Source: CAVPGP01 sp963704025 (GTDB taxonomy: Bacteria > Actinomycetota > Thermoleophilia > Gaiellales > Gaiellaceae). From it: a DNA stretch of 64,000 bases. Location: contig CAVPGP010000002.1 in NCBI GenBank assembly GCA_963704025.1, positions 806,001-870,000 of the forward strand, given 5' to 3'. Both the position numbers and the translations under genes were made by a program. Under the pieces are notes generated by a model, which saw only the letters and a program-made list of their open reading frames with translations, was not told where the DNA came from and made no database searches. Of this stretch, positions 8,259-18,083 are shown piece by piece; position 1 is the stretch's first letter; each line of letters begins with the position of its first letter.

Positions 8259-9511
8259 CCGCTGTTTCGATCGACGCCTCGGGCGCGCTCGTCGTCGGCG
8301 GCCGCAAGCTCTTTCCGATCGGGCTCTCGAACGGGCCGCCGACGACTTCGAAGACCCCGGCGGGTCGGAACGGCCTCGACGAGGTCGCCGGCAACGGCGT
8401 CAACTTCCTGCGCACGGGGATTCCGAACTGGACGGTCGAGTTCGCGGACGGGCAGATCGCCGAGCAGAAGAAGCTGCACGCGGCCGCCCTGTCGCACGGC
8501 CTGCACTGCTGGCTCTGGCTCGGCGACACGCCGAACCTGCCCGTGAGCGCCGGCTCGAAGAAGGAGCAACTGCTGACGAAGCTGGTGACGGCGTTCCGCA
8601 ACGACCCGGCGCTCCTGGCGTGGAAGGGGTACGACGAGCCGCGCAACCCGGCCCGCGGCGACAAGTGGATCCGGCCCGCGGGGCTGATCCGCGCCTACGA
8701 GAAGATCCACGCACTCGACCCGCACCACCCGGTCGTGATCATCCAGGCGCCGCGGGGGAGCGTTACGGACCTCGTGCCGTATCGACCGGCCTTCGACGTC
8801 ACGGGCATCGACATCTACCCCGTCTCGTACCCGCCCGGGATCCACGCCGGAGGCGCGAACCGGGACATCACCGCGGTCGGCCAGCAGGCGCGGAAGATCC
8901 GCCAGGCAGCCGGCGAGAAGCCGTTCTGGATGACCCTCCAGGTCGCCTGGAGCGGCGTCGTGCCGACGAAGAAGAGCCCCGAAGTCGTGCCGCGGTTCCC
9001 GTCGCTGAAGGAGGAGCGGTTCATGGCCTACCAGGCGATCGTCAACGGCGCGCGCGGGCTGATCTTCTTCGGCGGGCACCTGACGGGCGTGATGACGCCG
9101 GAGGACGCCACGTCGGGCTGGAACTGGACGTTCTGGCGCCGCGTGCTCCGCCCGATCGTCAGCGAACTCGCCTCACCCGAGCTGCGGCCGGCGCTCGTCG
9201 CGCCGCCCGGCCCCGCGGTGACCGGCCAGACTCCGACGACGCAGAGCAAGGAGATCGAGCTCGTGACGCGTCGCACGGCCACGCAGCTCTACGTGATCGC
9301 CGTCCGCACTGGCGGGGCGGCGTCGAAGGTGACGTTCAGGGGGCTCCCTGCGGGTGTCGAACGCGGCGAGGTCCTTTTCGAGCACGTGCAGCAGCCGCTC
9401 CCGCCGCCGACCGGCGGGGAGCAGGTCCCCCGTCCGGTCGCCGTCTCGGGCGGCGCGTTCTCGGACTGGTTCGCGCCGTACGACGCACACGTCTACCGCT
9501 TCTCGGTCTAG
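8255..9511 (+). CDS. Glycoside hydrolase-like TIM-barrel protein, unassigned family
   Basis: A 418-residue protein without a signal peptide. The pattern is that of a (beta/alpha)8 glycosidase: NFLRTGIPNW early, GLHCWLWLGDTP, GYDEPRNP (a candidate acid/base Glu near residue 127), FDVTGIDIYPVSYP, FWMTLQVAW, then MAYQAIVNGARGLIFFGGH and a C-terminal beta-sandwich-like part. This resembles GH42/GH5-type barrels, but I cannot name a family. The GTG start overlaps the RraA-like stop. The TAG stop lies inside the left arm of the inverted-repeat element that follows. Confidence 0.6.
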   Translation: MTAVSIDASGALVVGGRKLFPIGLSNGPPTTSKTPAGRNGLDEVAGNGVNFLRTGIPNWTVEFADGQIAEQKKLHAAALSHGLHCWLWLGDTPNLPVSAGSKKEQLLTKLVTAFRNDPALLAWKGYDEPRNPARGDKWIRPAGLIRAYEKIHALDPHHPVVIIQAPRGSVTDLVPYRPAFDVTGIDIYPVSYPPGIHAGGANRDITAVGQQARKIRQAAGEKPFWMTLQVAWSGVVPTKKSPEVVPRFPSLKEERFMAYQAIVNGARGLIFFGGHLTGVMTPEDATSGWNWTFWRRVLRPIVSELASPELRPALVAPPGPAVTGQTPTTQSKEIELVTRRTATQLYVIAVRTGGAASKVTFRGLPAGVERGEVLFEHVQQPLPPPTGGEQVPRPVAVSGGAFSDWFAPYDAHVYRFSV

Positions 9512-9677
9512 ATGATTGATTCCTAAGTCGGGTGCCCTCGGGGAGGGCATGCACCAAGCAGCGTGGACGACGTGTCCGGTGCCAAGGCTGGACGCCTTGG
9601 TGCCGGACGCGACGGCCGCGATCCGCCGTGTGGAGGCCCCCAACCGTGGGTGCAGGACTTAGGAATCAATCATCTAG
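9508..9677. repeat. 170-bp structured element with 22-bp perfect terminal inverted repeats
   Basis: The left arm starts at 9508 (CTAGATGATTGATTCCTAAG then TC) and the right arm ending at 9677 is its exact reverse complement, 22/22. The arms are AT-rich, unlike the surrounding sequence. The ~126-bp interior folds into at least four local hairpins: TGCCCTC/GAGGGCA; a 15-bp stem GTCCGGTGCCAAGGC / GCCTTGGTGCCGGAC whose only two irregular pairs are G-U wobbles if the plus strand is RNA; ACGGC/GCCGT; and GCCCCCA/TGGGTGC with one mismatch. It lies between two convergent genes and has no ORF. Candidates are a MITE-like mobile cassette or a multibranched structured RNA. Confidence 0.75.
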
Positions 9678-9683
9678 CCGTCG

Positions 9684-10709
9684 TCAGCCCTCGCTCGACG
9701 TGGCCCAGAGGTTGATGCCGCTGTCGACGGCGTAGCGGTCGATCTCGGCCAGCTCCTCATCGCTCAGGTCGAGCTTGTCGAGCGCCGCGATGTTCGTCTC
9801 CAGCTGCTCGACGCTGCTCGCGCCGATCAGCGTCGAGGTCACACGCGGGTCGCGCAGCGTCCACGCAAGCGCCAGCTGGGCGAGGCTCTGGCCGCGCCGC
9901 GCGGCGATCTCGTTGAGCGCTCGGATCCGCCCGAGGTTCTCGTCGGTCAACATGTCGGTCGAGAGAGAGCCGGGGCGACTCGCGCGGGAGCCTTCCGGCA
10001 CGCCGTCGAGGTATCGGTCGGTCAGCATCCCCTGCGCCAGGGGTGAGAAGACGATGCAGCCGATGCCGAGCTCGCCCAGCGCGTCGACAAGGTCGGGCTC
10101 GATCCAGCGGTTGAGCAGCGAGTACGAGGGCTGGTGGATGACGCACGGCGTTCCCAGACCCCGGAGGATCGCGGCGGCCTCCCGCGTCCGGTCAGCCGAA
10201 TAGGACGAGATCCCGACGTAGAGCGCCTTGCCCTGCCGGACGGCGGCGTCGAGGGCTCCCATCGTCTCCTCGAGCGGCGTCTCGGGGTCGAAGCGGTGCG
10301 AGTAGAAGATGTCGACGTAGTCGAGCCCCATGCGCCGCAGCGACTGGTCGAGCGACGCCAGCAGGTACTTGCGCGACCCCCACTCGCCGTACGGCCCCGG
10401 CCACATGTCGTAACCCGCCTTCGTGGAGACGACGAGCTCGTCGCGGAACGGCGCGAGGTCGTCTCGCAGGAGCTTGCCGAAGGTCTCCTCGGCCGAGCCG
10501 TAGGGTGGGCCGTAGTTGTTGGCGAGGTCGAAGTGCGTCACCCCGAGGTCGAACGCGCGCCGCACGATCGCGCGGCTGCGCTCGAGCGGGGCGTCCTCGC
10601 CGAAGTTCTGCCAGAGGCCGAGCGAGACCGCCGGCAGCTGCAGCCCGCTCCGGCCGGAGCGGCGGTACTGCATCCGGTCGTACCGGTCGTCCGCGGGAAC
10701 GTACGTCAT
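9684..10709 (-). CDS. Aldo/keto reductase, YghZ-like (L-glyceraldehyde 3-phosphate reductase type)
   Basis: A 341-residue NADPH-dependent (alpha/beta)8 reductase. The catalytic tetrad is visible: Asp in HFDLANNYGP, Tyr in the same loop, Lys in VVSTKAGYDMWPGPYG and His in FYSHRFDP. The WPGPYGEWGSRKYL segment is typical of the YghZ/Gpr and Kv-beta-like group. Its ATG overlaps the TGA of the sugar ABC ATPase (ATGA), so it is the last gene of that operon. It may reduce an aldehyde or ketose derivative from the imported sugar, which is inference from position. Confidence 0.85.
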   Translation of the reverse strand: MTYVPADDRYDRMQYRRSGRSGLQLPAVSLGLWQNFGEDAPLERSRAIVRRAFDLGVTHFDLANNYGPPYGSAEETFGKLLRDDLAPFRDELVVSTKAGYDMWPGPYGEWGSRKYLLASLDQSLRRMGLDYVDIFYSHRFDPETPLEETMGALDAAVRQGKALYVGISSYSADRTREAAAILRGLGTPCVIHQPSYSLLNRWIEPDLVDALGELGIGCIVFSPLAQGMLTDRYLDGVPEGSRASRPGSLSTDMLTDENLGRIRALNEIAARRGQSLAQLALAWTLRDPRVTSTLIGASSVEQLETNIAALDKLDLSDEELAEIDRYAVDSGINLWATSSEG

Positions 10710-11530
10710 GTGGGCTCCTCCCTCGTCTGCTGGTCCGTGTTGCCGCCCGTCGCCCCGGTCATGATCGCAACCGCCTCCGACATGGTGTGCGTCTGCGGCG
10801 TCACGACCGCGACGCGCCGGCCGAGCCGCATGATGTGGATCCGGTCCGCGAGCTCGAACACGTTCGGCATGTCGTGGCTGATCAGGATCACCGGCAGGCC
10901 GCGCTCGCGGACGCGGCGGATCAGGTCGAGCACCTGCGCGGTCTCCTTGACGCCGAGGGCCGCCGTCGGCTCGTCCATGATCACGAGCCGCTCCGCCCAG
11001 GTCGCGGCCCGCGCGACCGCCACGCCCTGGCGCTGGCCGCCCGAGAGATTCTCGACCGCCTCCGTCATCGACTGGACGCCGATCTGAAGCTCGGCGAAGT
11101 GCCGCGTCGCCTCGCGGCGCATACCGGGCTTGTCGAGGAGCCGCAGCCCGCCGCCGAGCAGGCCGTGCCGCCGCTTCTCGCGGCCGAGGAAGATGTTCGT
11201 CGCGATGTCGAGGGACGGCGCCACCGCGAGGTCCTGGTAGACGGTCTCGATGCCGGCGCGCCGCGCGTCCCGCGGGGAGCGGAAGTGCACCTGGCGGCCG
11301 TTGAGCCTGATCTCGCCCTCGTCGGGCTGCAGCGCGCCCGAGAGCGCCTTGATCAGGGTCGACTTGCCGGCCCCGTTGTCGCCGATGATGGCGAGGATCT
11401 CGCCCGGGTAGAGCTCGAACTCGGCCCCGTTCAGCGCCACCACGTGGCCGTAGCGCTTGACGAGGCCGTGCGCCTCGAGGATCGGCTCCGCCGATCCTTG
11501 CGGCTCGAGCGCCGGCTCCGGCGAGCTCAT
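10706..11530 (-). CDS. Sugar ABC transporter ATP-binding protein, FrcA-like
   Basis: A 274-residue ATPase with Walker A GDNGAGKST, signature LSGGQRQG and Walker B LVIMDEP. It has a single nucleotide-binding domain. Most CUT2 importers carry a doubled RbsA-type ATPase; single-domain versions are typical of the fructose FrcA branch, and the sequence around the signature fits that group. It powers the FrcC-like permease next to it; the start overlaps the permease stop (ATGA). Confidence 0.85.
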   Translation of the reverse strand: MSSPEPALEPQGSAEPILEAHGLVKRYGHVVALNGAEFELYPGEILAIIGDNGAGKSTLIKALSGALQPDEGEIRLNGRQVHFRSPRDARRAGIETVYQDLAVAPSLDIATNIFLGREKRRHGLLGGGLRLLDKPGMRREATRHFAELQIGVQSMTEAVENLSGGQRQGVAVARAATWAERLVIMDEPTAALGVKETAQVLDLIRRVRERGLPVILISHDMPNVFELADRIHIMRLGRRVAVVTPQTHTMSEAVAIMTGATGGNTDQQTREEPT

Positions 11531-12534
11531 GCCGCCCTCCGATGCGTCAGCTGGTCGACCGAGACGGCGAGGATGACGAGGATCCCCGTCACGAGGTACT
11601 GGTAGATGACCTCGACCCCGATCAGCGTCAGGCCGTTGCGGAAGACGCCGACGATCATCGCCCCGATCAGCGTCCCGATCACGCTCCCGCGGCCGCCGAA
11701 GAGGCTCGTGCCCCCGAGGACGACGGCCGTGATGGCGTCGAGGTTCTCCGTGGTCTGCCCCGCGTTGGGGTCGCCGAGCTCCGTGCGGGCCACCAGCAGC
11801 ATCGCCGCGATCCCGTACGTGAGACCCGCGAGCGTGTAGACCCCGAGCAGGACCCGGTTGACGTTGATCCCCGTGAGCCGGGCCGCCTCGCTGTTGTCGC
11901 CGACGGCGTAGACGTGCCGGCCCCAGGCGGTCTGGCTCAGGGCGAACCAGGCGACGGCGTAGAGCAGGAGCATCAGGACGACTCCGTACGTGAAGTCGGC
12001 GCCGCCGAGTCGGAAGGTCCGGCCGAAGAAGAGCAGCGGGCTCGGGAGCGCGGAGAACGTCAGGTCGTTCGAGACGATGTGGGTCAGGGCGAACGCGATG
12101 TTGAGCGTCCCGAGAGTGACGATGAACGCCGGCAGGCGGACGCCCGTGACCAGGCCTCCGTTCAGCACCCCGAACGCGACGCAGGTGAGGATTCCGAGGA
12201 TGATCGCGGGGATCGCCGGGACGCCGTTCTCGACGGCCAGCTTCGTCATCACGACCTGGCCGAGCGCCATCACCGTCCCGCACGAGAGGTCGATGCCGGC
12301 GGTCAGTATGACGAGCGTCTCCCCGATCGCGAGCACGCCCACCACCATCACCTGCTGCATGACGAGCGAGAGGTTCTGGGCCTGCAGGAAGTTGTCGCTC
12401 TTCACGGAGAAGAACGCCATCGTCAGCACGAGCGCGGCAAGCGGCCCGACCGTCGGCGCGGTCGCGATCCGCCGGCCGAGGGTCAGCGCACGAGCGCCGG
12501 CGCCCTCGGGTGTCGTTGTCTCGGTCGTCGCCAT
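11527..12534 (-). CDS. Sugar ABC transporter permease, FrcC-like (CUT2)
   Basis: A 335-residue polytopic membrane protein of the RbsC/FrcC family, with about nine or ten hydrophobic segments. It has the family's LVILTAGIDLSCGTVMALG stretch, GVRLPAFIVTLGTLNIAFA, and YAVGDNSEAARLTGI. The start ATG at 12534 is preferred to the frame-extending codon at 12567, which lies inside a stem-loop. It forms the membrane channel for the sugar supplied by the binding protein encoded upstream. Confidence 0.86.
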   Translation of the reverse strand: MATTETTTPEGAGARALTLGRRIATAPTVGPLAALVLTMAFFSVKSDNFLQAQNLSLVMQQVMVVGVLAIGETLVILTAGIDLSCGTVMALGQVVMTKLAVENGVPAIPAIILGILTCVAFGVLNGGLVTGVRLPAFIVTLGTLNIAFALTHIVSNDLTFSALPSPLLFFGRTFRLGGADFTYGVVLMLLLYAVAWFALSQTAWGRHVYAVGDNSEAARLTGINVNRVLLGVYTLAGLTYGIAAMLLVARTELGDPNAGQTTENLDAITAVVLGGTSLFGGRGSVIGTLIGAMIVGVFRNGLTLIGVEVIYQYLVTGILVILAVSVDQLTHRRAA

Positions 12535-12548
12535 CGATTCGAGGGGAC

Positions 12549-12582
12549 GGTGACCGGGGCACCGCACGGCGCCCCGGTCACC
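12549..12582 (-). terminator. Intercistronic stem-loop between binding-protein and permease genes
   Basis: A perfect 12-bp stem (GGTGACCGGGGC / GCCCCGGTCACC) with a 10-base loop sits between the stop of the binding protein (12601) and the permease start (12534). Such hairpins in importer operons typically stabilise the upstream mRNA or terminate part of transcription so that binding protein exceeds permease. The position supports that role here. Confidence 0.6.
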
Positions 12583-12600
12583 GGTCGTTCGACGATCTCG

Positions 12601-13626
12601 CTATCCCCAGCAGTTTGCAAGACCGTAGGCGACGCTCCTGGAAGCAACGCCTGCCTGCGGCTTGCCGGTGATGAGGTTGACTCCGGTGTCGGTGTACCCG
12701 GAGACCTTCTTGCCGGTATTCGCGTAGGCGACGACGGCCGAGACGCCCCGCGAGGCCATCAGCAGCGGATACTGCTGGGACGTCGCGTCGATGACGCCCG
12801 CCTTGACGTTGCGGACGCCCGCGCACCCGCCGTCGACGGACACGATGGTGACGCCGGCCTGGGTCTTGCCGGCCTTCTTCAGCGCCGTCCAGGCGCCCGC
12901 CGCGCTCGGCTCGTTGATCGTGTAGACGACGTCGATCTTGGGGTTCTTCTGGAGACAGTTCTCCATCGCCGTCTGCGACGGGGCCGTCTGCCCCTGACCG
13001 TTCCCGACGCACACGATCTGCTTGTTGCCGTTCTTGATCCCGAAGCCCTGCAGGAAGCCGTTGTGGCGGAGGGCTCCAACCGACGAGCCCGCATGCTCGT
13101 CGAGCATCGCGATCGTCACCTTCTTGCCCTTCGTGGCCGCCCGTGCGTACTTCCCGATCAGGATGCCGGCGTTCTTGTTGTTCGTCGCGAAGAGGGCGTC
13201 GACGGCCGTGGTCGGATCGGTCGGCGAGTCGAGCGCGATCACGAGCACGCCCGCCTTCCGCGCCTTGTCGATGGCCGCGTTCTCCGCCTTCGCGTCGGCG
13301 ACGGTGATCAAGATGCCCTTGACGCCCGCAGTCGTCATGTTCTCGATCGCCGCGATCTGGCTTGCGTTGTCCGAGCTGCTCTTGCCAGCCGCGTAGACCA
13401 ACTCGGCGCCGAGCTTCTTCGCCTGGGCCGTCGCTCCCGCCTTCATCTTGACGAAGAAGGGATTCGTGACGTCTTTCGTGATCAGTCCGACCTTGATGTC
13501 GGCGCTCCTGGTCGACGTGCCGGCCGAGGCGACCGCGACGATGGCCGTCGTGACGACGACGGCCAGCAGCGCGGCGGCCACGAACGGCGTGCGGCGTCTC
13601 GAAGAGCGCAACTGCGGATGGCGCAT
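12601..13626 (-). CDS. Sugar ABC transporter substrate-binding protein, FrcB-like
   Basis: A 341-residue periplasmic-binding-protein type I protein. A signal peptide (TPFVAAALLAVVVTTAIVAVASA) is followed by IKVGLITKDVTNPFFVKMK, VIALDSPTD, a Cys pair region (IVCVGNGQGQ ... ENCLQ) and SVDGGCAGV, all as in CUT2 binding proteins of the fructose/ribose group. Start 13626 follows GGGAGACCCCGT. With FrcA-like, FrcC-like, LacI and a ROK fructokinase adjacent, fructose is the likeliest ligand; that is inference. Confidence 0.84.
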   Translation of the reverse strand: MRHPQLRSSRRRTPFVAAALLAVVVTTAIVAVASAGTSTRSADIKVGLITKDVTNPFFVKMKAGATAQAKKLGAELVYAAGKSSSDNASQIAAIENMTTAGVKGILITVADAKAENAAIDKARKAGVLVIALDSPTDPTTAVDALFATNNKNAGILIGKYARAATKGKKVTIAMLDEHAGSSVGALRHNGFLQGFGIKNGNKQIVCVGNGQGQTAPSQTAMENCLQKNPKIDVVYTINEPSAAGAWTALKKAGKTQAGVTIVSVDGGCAGVRNVKAGVIDATSQQYPLLMASRGVSAVVAYANTGKKVSGYTDTGVNLITGKPQAGVASRSVAYGLANCWG

Positions 13627-13661
13627 ACGGGGTCTCCCTTCCCACGAGGGGCGAGTAGTTG

Positions 13662-13675
13662 TGGTACCGATAACA
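13662..13675. promoter_or_regulatory. LacI-family operator O1, upstream of the sugar transporter operon
   Basis: TGGTACCGATAACA fits the LacI-family consensus TGNTANCGNTANCA exactly. It overlaps a probable minus-strand -10 (TTATCG), which is 17 bp from a -35-like TTGACT (plus-strand AGTCAA at 13691-13696), so binding would block transcription of the transporter genes. Confidence 0.78.
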
Positions 13676-13727
13676 GACTTGATGGGCACAAGTCAAGCCT
13701 TTGACGATCAACCATGACCAGGTTTTG

Positions 13728-13741
13728 TGGTACTGATAACA
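13728..13741. promoter_or_regulatory. LacI-family operator O2, just before the lacI-type gene
   Basis: TGGTACTGATAACA differs from the first operator by one base at its centre and lies 66 bp away, four bases before the regulator's ATG. This suggests autoregulation and possible looping between the two sites. Confidence 0.74.
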
Positions 13742-13745
13742 GGCT

Positions 13746-14773
13746 ATGAGCGTGCCGACGGTGACCATCCGCGACGTCGCCCGGCTCGCCGGCGTCTCGC
13801 CCATGACCGTCTCCCGCGTGATCAACGCGAGCGCGCAGGTCAGGCCGGGCACCCGCAGCCGCGTCGAGAAGGCGATCGTGGAGCTGGGCTATGTCCCGAG
13901 CCGCCTCGCGCGCGGGCTGAGCGCGCAGCGGACGGGCACGCTGGCGGTGATCGTCCCGGACGTCGCGAACCCGTTCTTCACGCTGATCGTGCGCGGGGCC
14001 GAAGACGTGGCGCGCCGCGCCGGCTACCGCGTCATCCTCTGCGACACGCGCGCCGACCTCGGCGTCGAGCGCGAGGTGATCGAAGAGATGATCGCCCACC
14101 GCGTCGAGGGGCTCGTGATCGCCCCGGTCAGCGACCGCTCGCGCGACCACCTGCGCCGGCTCGGGCAGTTCGGCATCCCCTTCGTCCTCGTCGACCGGAC
14201 CGTGCCGGACGTCGATGCCGACGCAGTCCTCGGCGACAGCGGCGACGGCGCGCGCCGCCTCGTCGAGCATCTCGTCTCGCTGGGGCACCGGCGGATCGCG
14301 ATGATCGTCGAGTCCGACGAGGTCTCGACCGCACGCGACCGCCGGCGCGGCTACGAGGCGGCGCTCGACGCAGCGGGCATCCCGCTCGACCCGACGCTCG
14401 TCGCGGACGCGACGGTCGACCCCGGCGGCGGCTTCGACGGGATGCGCAGGCTGCTCGAACAGGTCGAGCGCCCGACGGCGGTCTTCACCGTCAACAACCT
14501 CGTCGCCGTCGGCGCGATCGAGGCCGTGCGCGCCGCGGGGCTGGAGGTGCCTGACGACATCGCCCTCGTCTGCTTCGACGACATCGAGTACGCCTCCCGG
14601 CTCTATCCGTTCCTGACGGTGATGGAGCAGCCTGCCGAGACGTTCGGCACGCTGAGCACGCAGCTGCTGCTGGAGCGCATCGGCCACAGGGGCCCCGAGC
14701 GGAAGCACGTCGTCGTCCTCCCGGCCCGGTTTGTGATTCGAGAATCGTGCGGCGCGCGGCGCGCGAACGCGGC

Positions 14774-14777
<4 letters not shown>
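13746..14777 (+). CDS. LacI family transcriptional regulator of the sugar locus
   Basis: A 343-residue repressor. The N-terminal helix-turn-helix (TIRDVARLAGVSPMTVSRVIN, residues about 6-26) and hinge (YVPSRLARGLSAQRTG) are classical, followed by a PBP-I ligand domain (VIVPDVANPFF, DDIALVCFDDIEYASRLYPFLTVMEQP). It is divergent from the transporter operon with two matching operators between them, and is translationally coupled to the kinase gene (GTGA overlap). It would repress until the sugar or its phosphate binds. Confidence 0.9.
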
Positions 14778-15679
<902 letters not shown>

Positions 15680-15698
15680 GCCGCGCCCCGGCCGGCCG

Positions 15699-15752
15699 GC
15701 GGGTCTCGACCGGCCGGCGAGTTTCGACCTGCTAGCGCGTCTCGACCGAGAC
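15699..15752. repeat. Three imperfect 18-bp tandem repeats
   Basis: The units GGCCGGCGGGTCTCGACC, GGCCGGCGAGTTTCGACC and TGCTAGCGCGTCTCGACC follow one another. The last overlaps the stop codon end of the PepSY-like gene. A period of 18 in non-coding DNA suggests slippage rather than selection. Confidence 0.55.
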
Positions 15753-16158
15753 GACGTCGAACTGCGTGTCGACGTAGACCGTCACCGGCGTGCCGTCACT
15801 TCGGACCATGTGCGCCTCGTAGGCGGCGTGGCCGTCGGCATCGGTCTCGATGCGGACGATGGTCGCGCCGGGGACCTTGGCGACCGCCGCCGCCTTGACC
15901 TTGGCCAGCGCGTCGCCGGTCAGGAGGGTCTCGTCACTTCGCTGGCCGCCCCACGGACGGCTCGGGTCCGGTGCAGCTGACCCTGCCGTTGACGGGGCCG
16001 TCGACGGGGCCGCGGCCCGCGGTCGAGGTCGAGGTCGTGCCCGAGCTCGAGCCGGTCGCGGCTCCGGCGATCCCGTAGCTTCCGGCCGCGAGCCCGAGGG
16101 CGACCGCGGCGGTCGCCATCACCTTCAGCAGCCTGTTCGGGTGTTTCTCGTTCAACAT
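15732..16158 (-). pseudogene. Secreted PepSY-like small protein with a +1 frameshift
   Basis: The first frame from ATG 16158 gives a signal peptide (LLKVMATAAVALGLAAGSYGIAGA) and a Ser/Thr linker. Its own stop at 15934 cuts it short. One frame over, from about 15966, a complete C-terminal domain follows: a Pro-Trp-Gly-Gly-Gln-Arg-Ser-Asp-Glu-Thr joint, then LLTGDALAKVKAAAVAKVPG and VYVDTQFDVVSVETR, ending at TAG 15732. Removing one G near 15966 (acc-g-gac) joins them. AAAGGAG lies eight bases before the start. PepSY-like domains often modulate extracellular proteases; the role here is unknown. Confidence 0.62.
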
Positions 16159-16245
16159 CGTCCTGTCTCCTTTCGGTTGGGTAGGCGCCTCGATCGGCGC
16201 TTCGTCAACCATGGCCGGGCCCTCTAAGACCTGCGACAGAACGGG

Positions 16246-16980
16246 CTAAGAGTTCGTTGAGACCTCGGCGAGCTCGAACGAGGCGCCGACCGGAAGGACG
16301 CGGACCTCGACGTCGGGCGCGACCTCGCGCGCCGCGGCGGCGAACGCCGCTGCGGGGTCGCCCGGATCCGCGCGACTGCCGATCACGCGGTACGTGCCCC
16401 AGTGGATGGGAATCGCGACGCGCGGACGGAGGAGCGTCAGCGCGGTCGCGGCGCGGGCCGGATCCAGATGGCCTGGGCCGAGGCCCGTCCCCCAGCCCGA
16501 GACCGGCAGCAGAGCGACGTCGAGCGGCGCAAGCTCGCGCATGCCGTCGAAGAGGTCCGTGTCGCCCGCGAAGTAGACGCTTCGCCCTCGTTCGAGCACG
16601 TAGCCGACTGCGCGCCCACCCGCCCCCAGCGGCCGCCTGCGCCCGTCGTGGTCCGCCTCGACGACCCGCACCTCCACGCCGCCGACGTCGACCACGTCGC
16701 CCCACTCCACCTCCGTGACCCGCTCGAAGCCCCGCAACAGGCGCCGCCCGCCTCTTGGGACCACGACGTGCGCCGCCTTTCCGATCGCCCGCAGCGACGG
16801 CAGATCCAGGTGGTCGTAGTGCAGATGCGAGAGCAGCACCGCGTCGACCCCCTCCGGCGCGGGCGAGGCGGCCGCCCGGCGCAGGTGCAGCACCCGCCGG
16901 CGGAGGACCGGATCGGTGACGACGCGCACGCCGTCGAAGTCGACCAAAACGGTCGCGTGGCCGAGCCATGTGATGCGCAT
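16246..16980 (-). CDS. MBL-fold metallo-hydrolase (UlaG/YtnP-like)
   Basis: A 244-residue metallo-beta-lactamase fold enzyme: starts with WLGHATVLVDFDGVRVVTDPV, zinc motif LLSHLHYDHLD near residue 50, YFAGDTDLFDG (Asp ligand) and IPIHWGTYRV (last His). This arrangement is that of the UlaG-like/N-acylphosphatidylethanolamine phospholipase D-like branch. The substrate is not predictable. It is the last gene of a four-gene operon with ATGA overlap to the upstream membrane gene. Confidence 0.85.
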   Translation of the reverse strand: MRITWLGHATVLVDFDGVRVVTDPVLRRRVLHLRRAAASPAPEGVDAVLLSHLHYDHLDLPSLRAIGKAAHVVVPRGGRRLLRGFERVTEVEWGDVVDVGGVEVRVVEADHDGRRRPLGAGGRAVGYVLERGRSVYFAGDTDLFDGMRELAPLDVALLPVSGWGTGLGPGHLDPARAATALTLLRPRVAIPIHWGTYRVIGSRADPGDPAAAFAAAAREVAPDVEVRVLPVGASFELAEVSTNS

Positions 16981-18083
16981 CAGGCCAGCTCGCGCGCGGT
17001 CTGCCTGCGAAGCAGCTCGATGCCGGCGGCGAGCAGAATCGCAAGGAGCGTCACCCAGAGCAGGCGGCGGGTCTGGGCCGTCGGGCCCCACCAGACCACG
17101 AGCAGCAGGAGGAGCGCGCCGCCCCCGTAGGCATACCAGGGGTTGGCGATGTACGGACCGAGCCAGCGCCGAGCAGCGGTCGCCCGCGCCGAGGGGCCCA
17201 CCAGCCAGACACCGATTAGGCCCGCGATGCCGACCCCCAGCAGCGTCCTGCCGCCGTCGGCGAGCAGGGCCGTCAGGATCGCCCAGGCGTTCTCGGCCGC
17301 CGGCTTGACAGACTCCGTCCCGACGAGCGAGTCGACGACGTACCGCCCGGCGATCGCCCGGGTCACCAGGACGATCAACCCGGCGATCGCGATCGAGAGC
17401 GCGACGGCCCGCACCTCGATGCGCCGTCGCCCGCGCGCGAGCCAGATCGCGATCGCCCAGAACAGGAGCGGCAGGATCCAGATCCACATCGCCACGACCT
17501 TGAACGCGTGCGTCGCGTCCTGCGCCGCCTGCAGCTGGTCCGCCTTCATGATCCGGATCACCGCCTTGTCGCCCGGCAGCTCCTGGGCGAGCCGCCCCGC
17601 GATCGCGACCCGGTCGCCCAGCTGGATCAGGAGCGGCCGCAGGTCGATCACGATGTAGCCGCCCTGCTGCGAGAGCCTGGTCGTCTTGTTGTCCAGCACC
17701 CGCTCCAGCTGGTGCTGCGCCGTGCTCAGCGACCTCACCCAGAGCTCCTGCGGACGCGGGCGCGCGAGCAGGTCGGGCGCCTCACGGTCGGCCGCGGCGC
17801 GGAGCGCGACCGCCAGCGGGGCGGCGAAGCCCTGCTGCCCCTTGGGCAGGCGGTCGGCGAGCAGCGTCGAGACGTCGACGTTCGTGAACAGCGTCTCGAC
17901 CATCGTGGCGGCGACCTGCTCGCGAATCACCGGGTCGGCGATCAACTCCTGGGAGGTGTTCTCGAAGGTCGAGTCGTCGAACGCCTGATAGCGCACGTAG
18001 CCGGCGAACGCGGCAACGACGGCGAGGAGCCCGCCGAGGACGACGAGCACACGCGCCGTGATCAGGCGTGCGCGCCTGCTCAA
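16980..18083 (-). CDS. Uncharacterised multi-pass membrane protein with extracytoplasmic domain
   Basis: A 367-residue protein from a TTG start that overlaps the HdeD stop (TTGA). One N-terminal membrane helix (VLVVLGGLLAVVAAFAGYVRY) is followed by about 170 extracytoplasmic residues, including SQQGGYIVIDLRPLLIQLGDR, then four or five helices grouped at the C-terminus. This architecture recurs in Actinomycetota as a hypothetical family; I do not know a function. It is co-transcribed with HdeD and the MBL hydrolase. Confidence 0.75.
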   Translation of the reverse strand: MSRRARLITARVLVVLGGLLAVVAAFAGYVRYQAFDDSTFENTSQELIADPVIREQVAATMVETLFTNVDVSTLLADRLPKGQQGFAAPLAVALRAAADREAPDLLARPRPQELWVRSLSTAQHQLERVLDNKTTRLSQQGGYIVIDLRPLLIQLGDRVAIAGRLAQELPGDKAVIRIMKADQLQAAQDATHAFKVVAMWIWILPLLFWAIAIWLARGRRRIEVRAVALSIAIAGLIVLVTRAIAGRYVVDSLVGTESVKPAAENAWAILTALLADGGRTLLGVGIAGLIGVWLVGPSARATAARRWLGPYIANPWYAYGGGALLLLLVVWWGPTAQTRRLLWVTLLAILLAAGIELLRRQTARELA

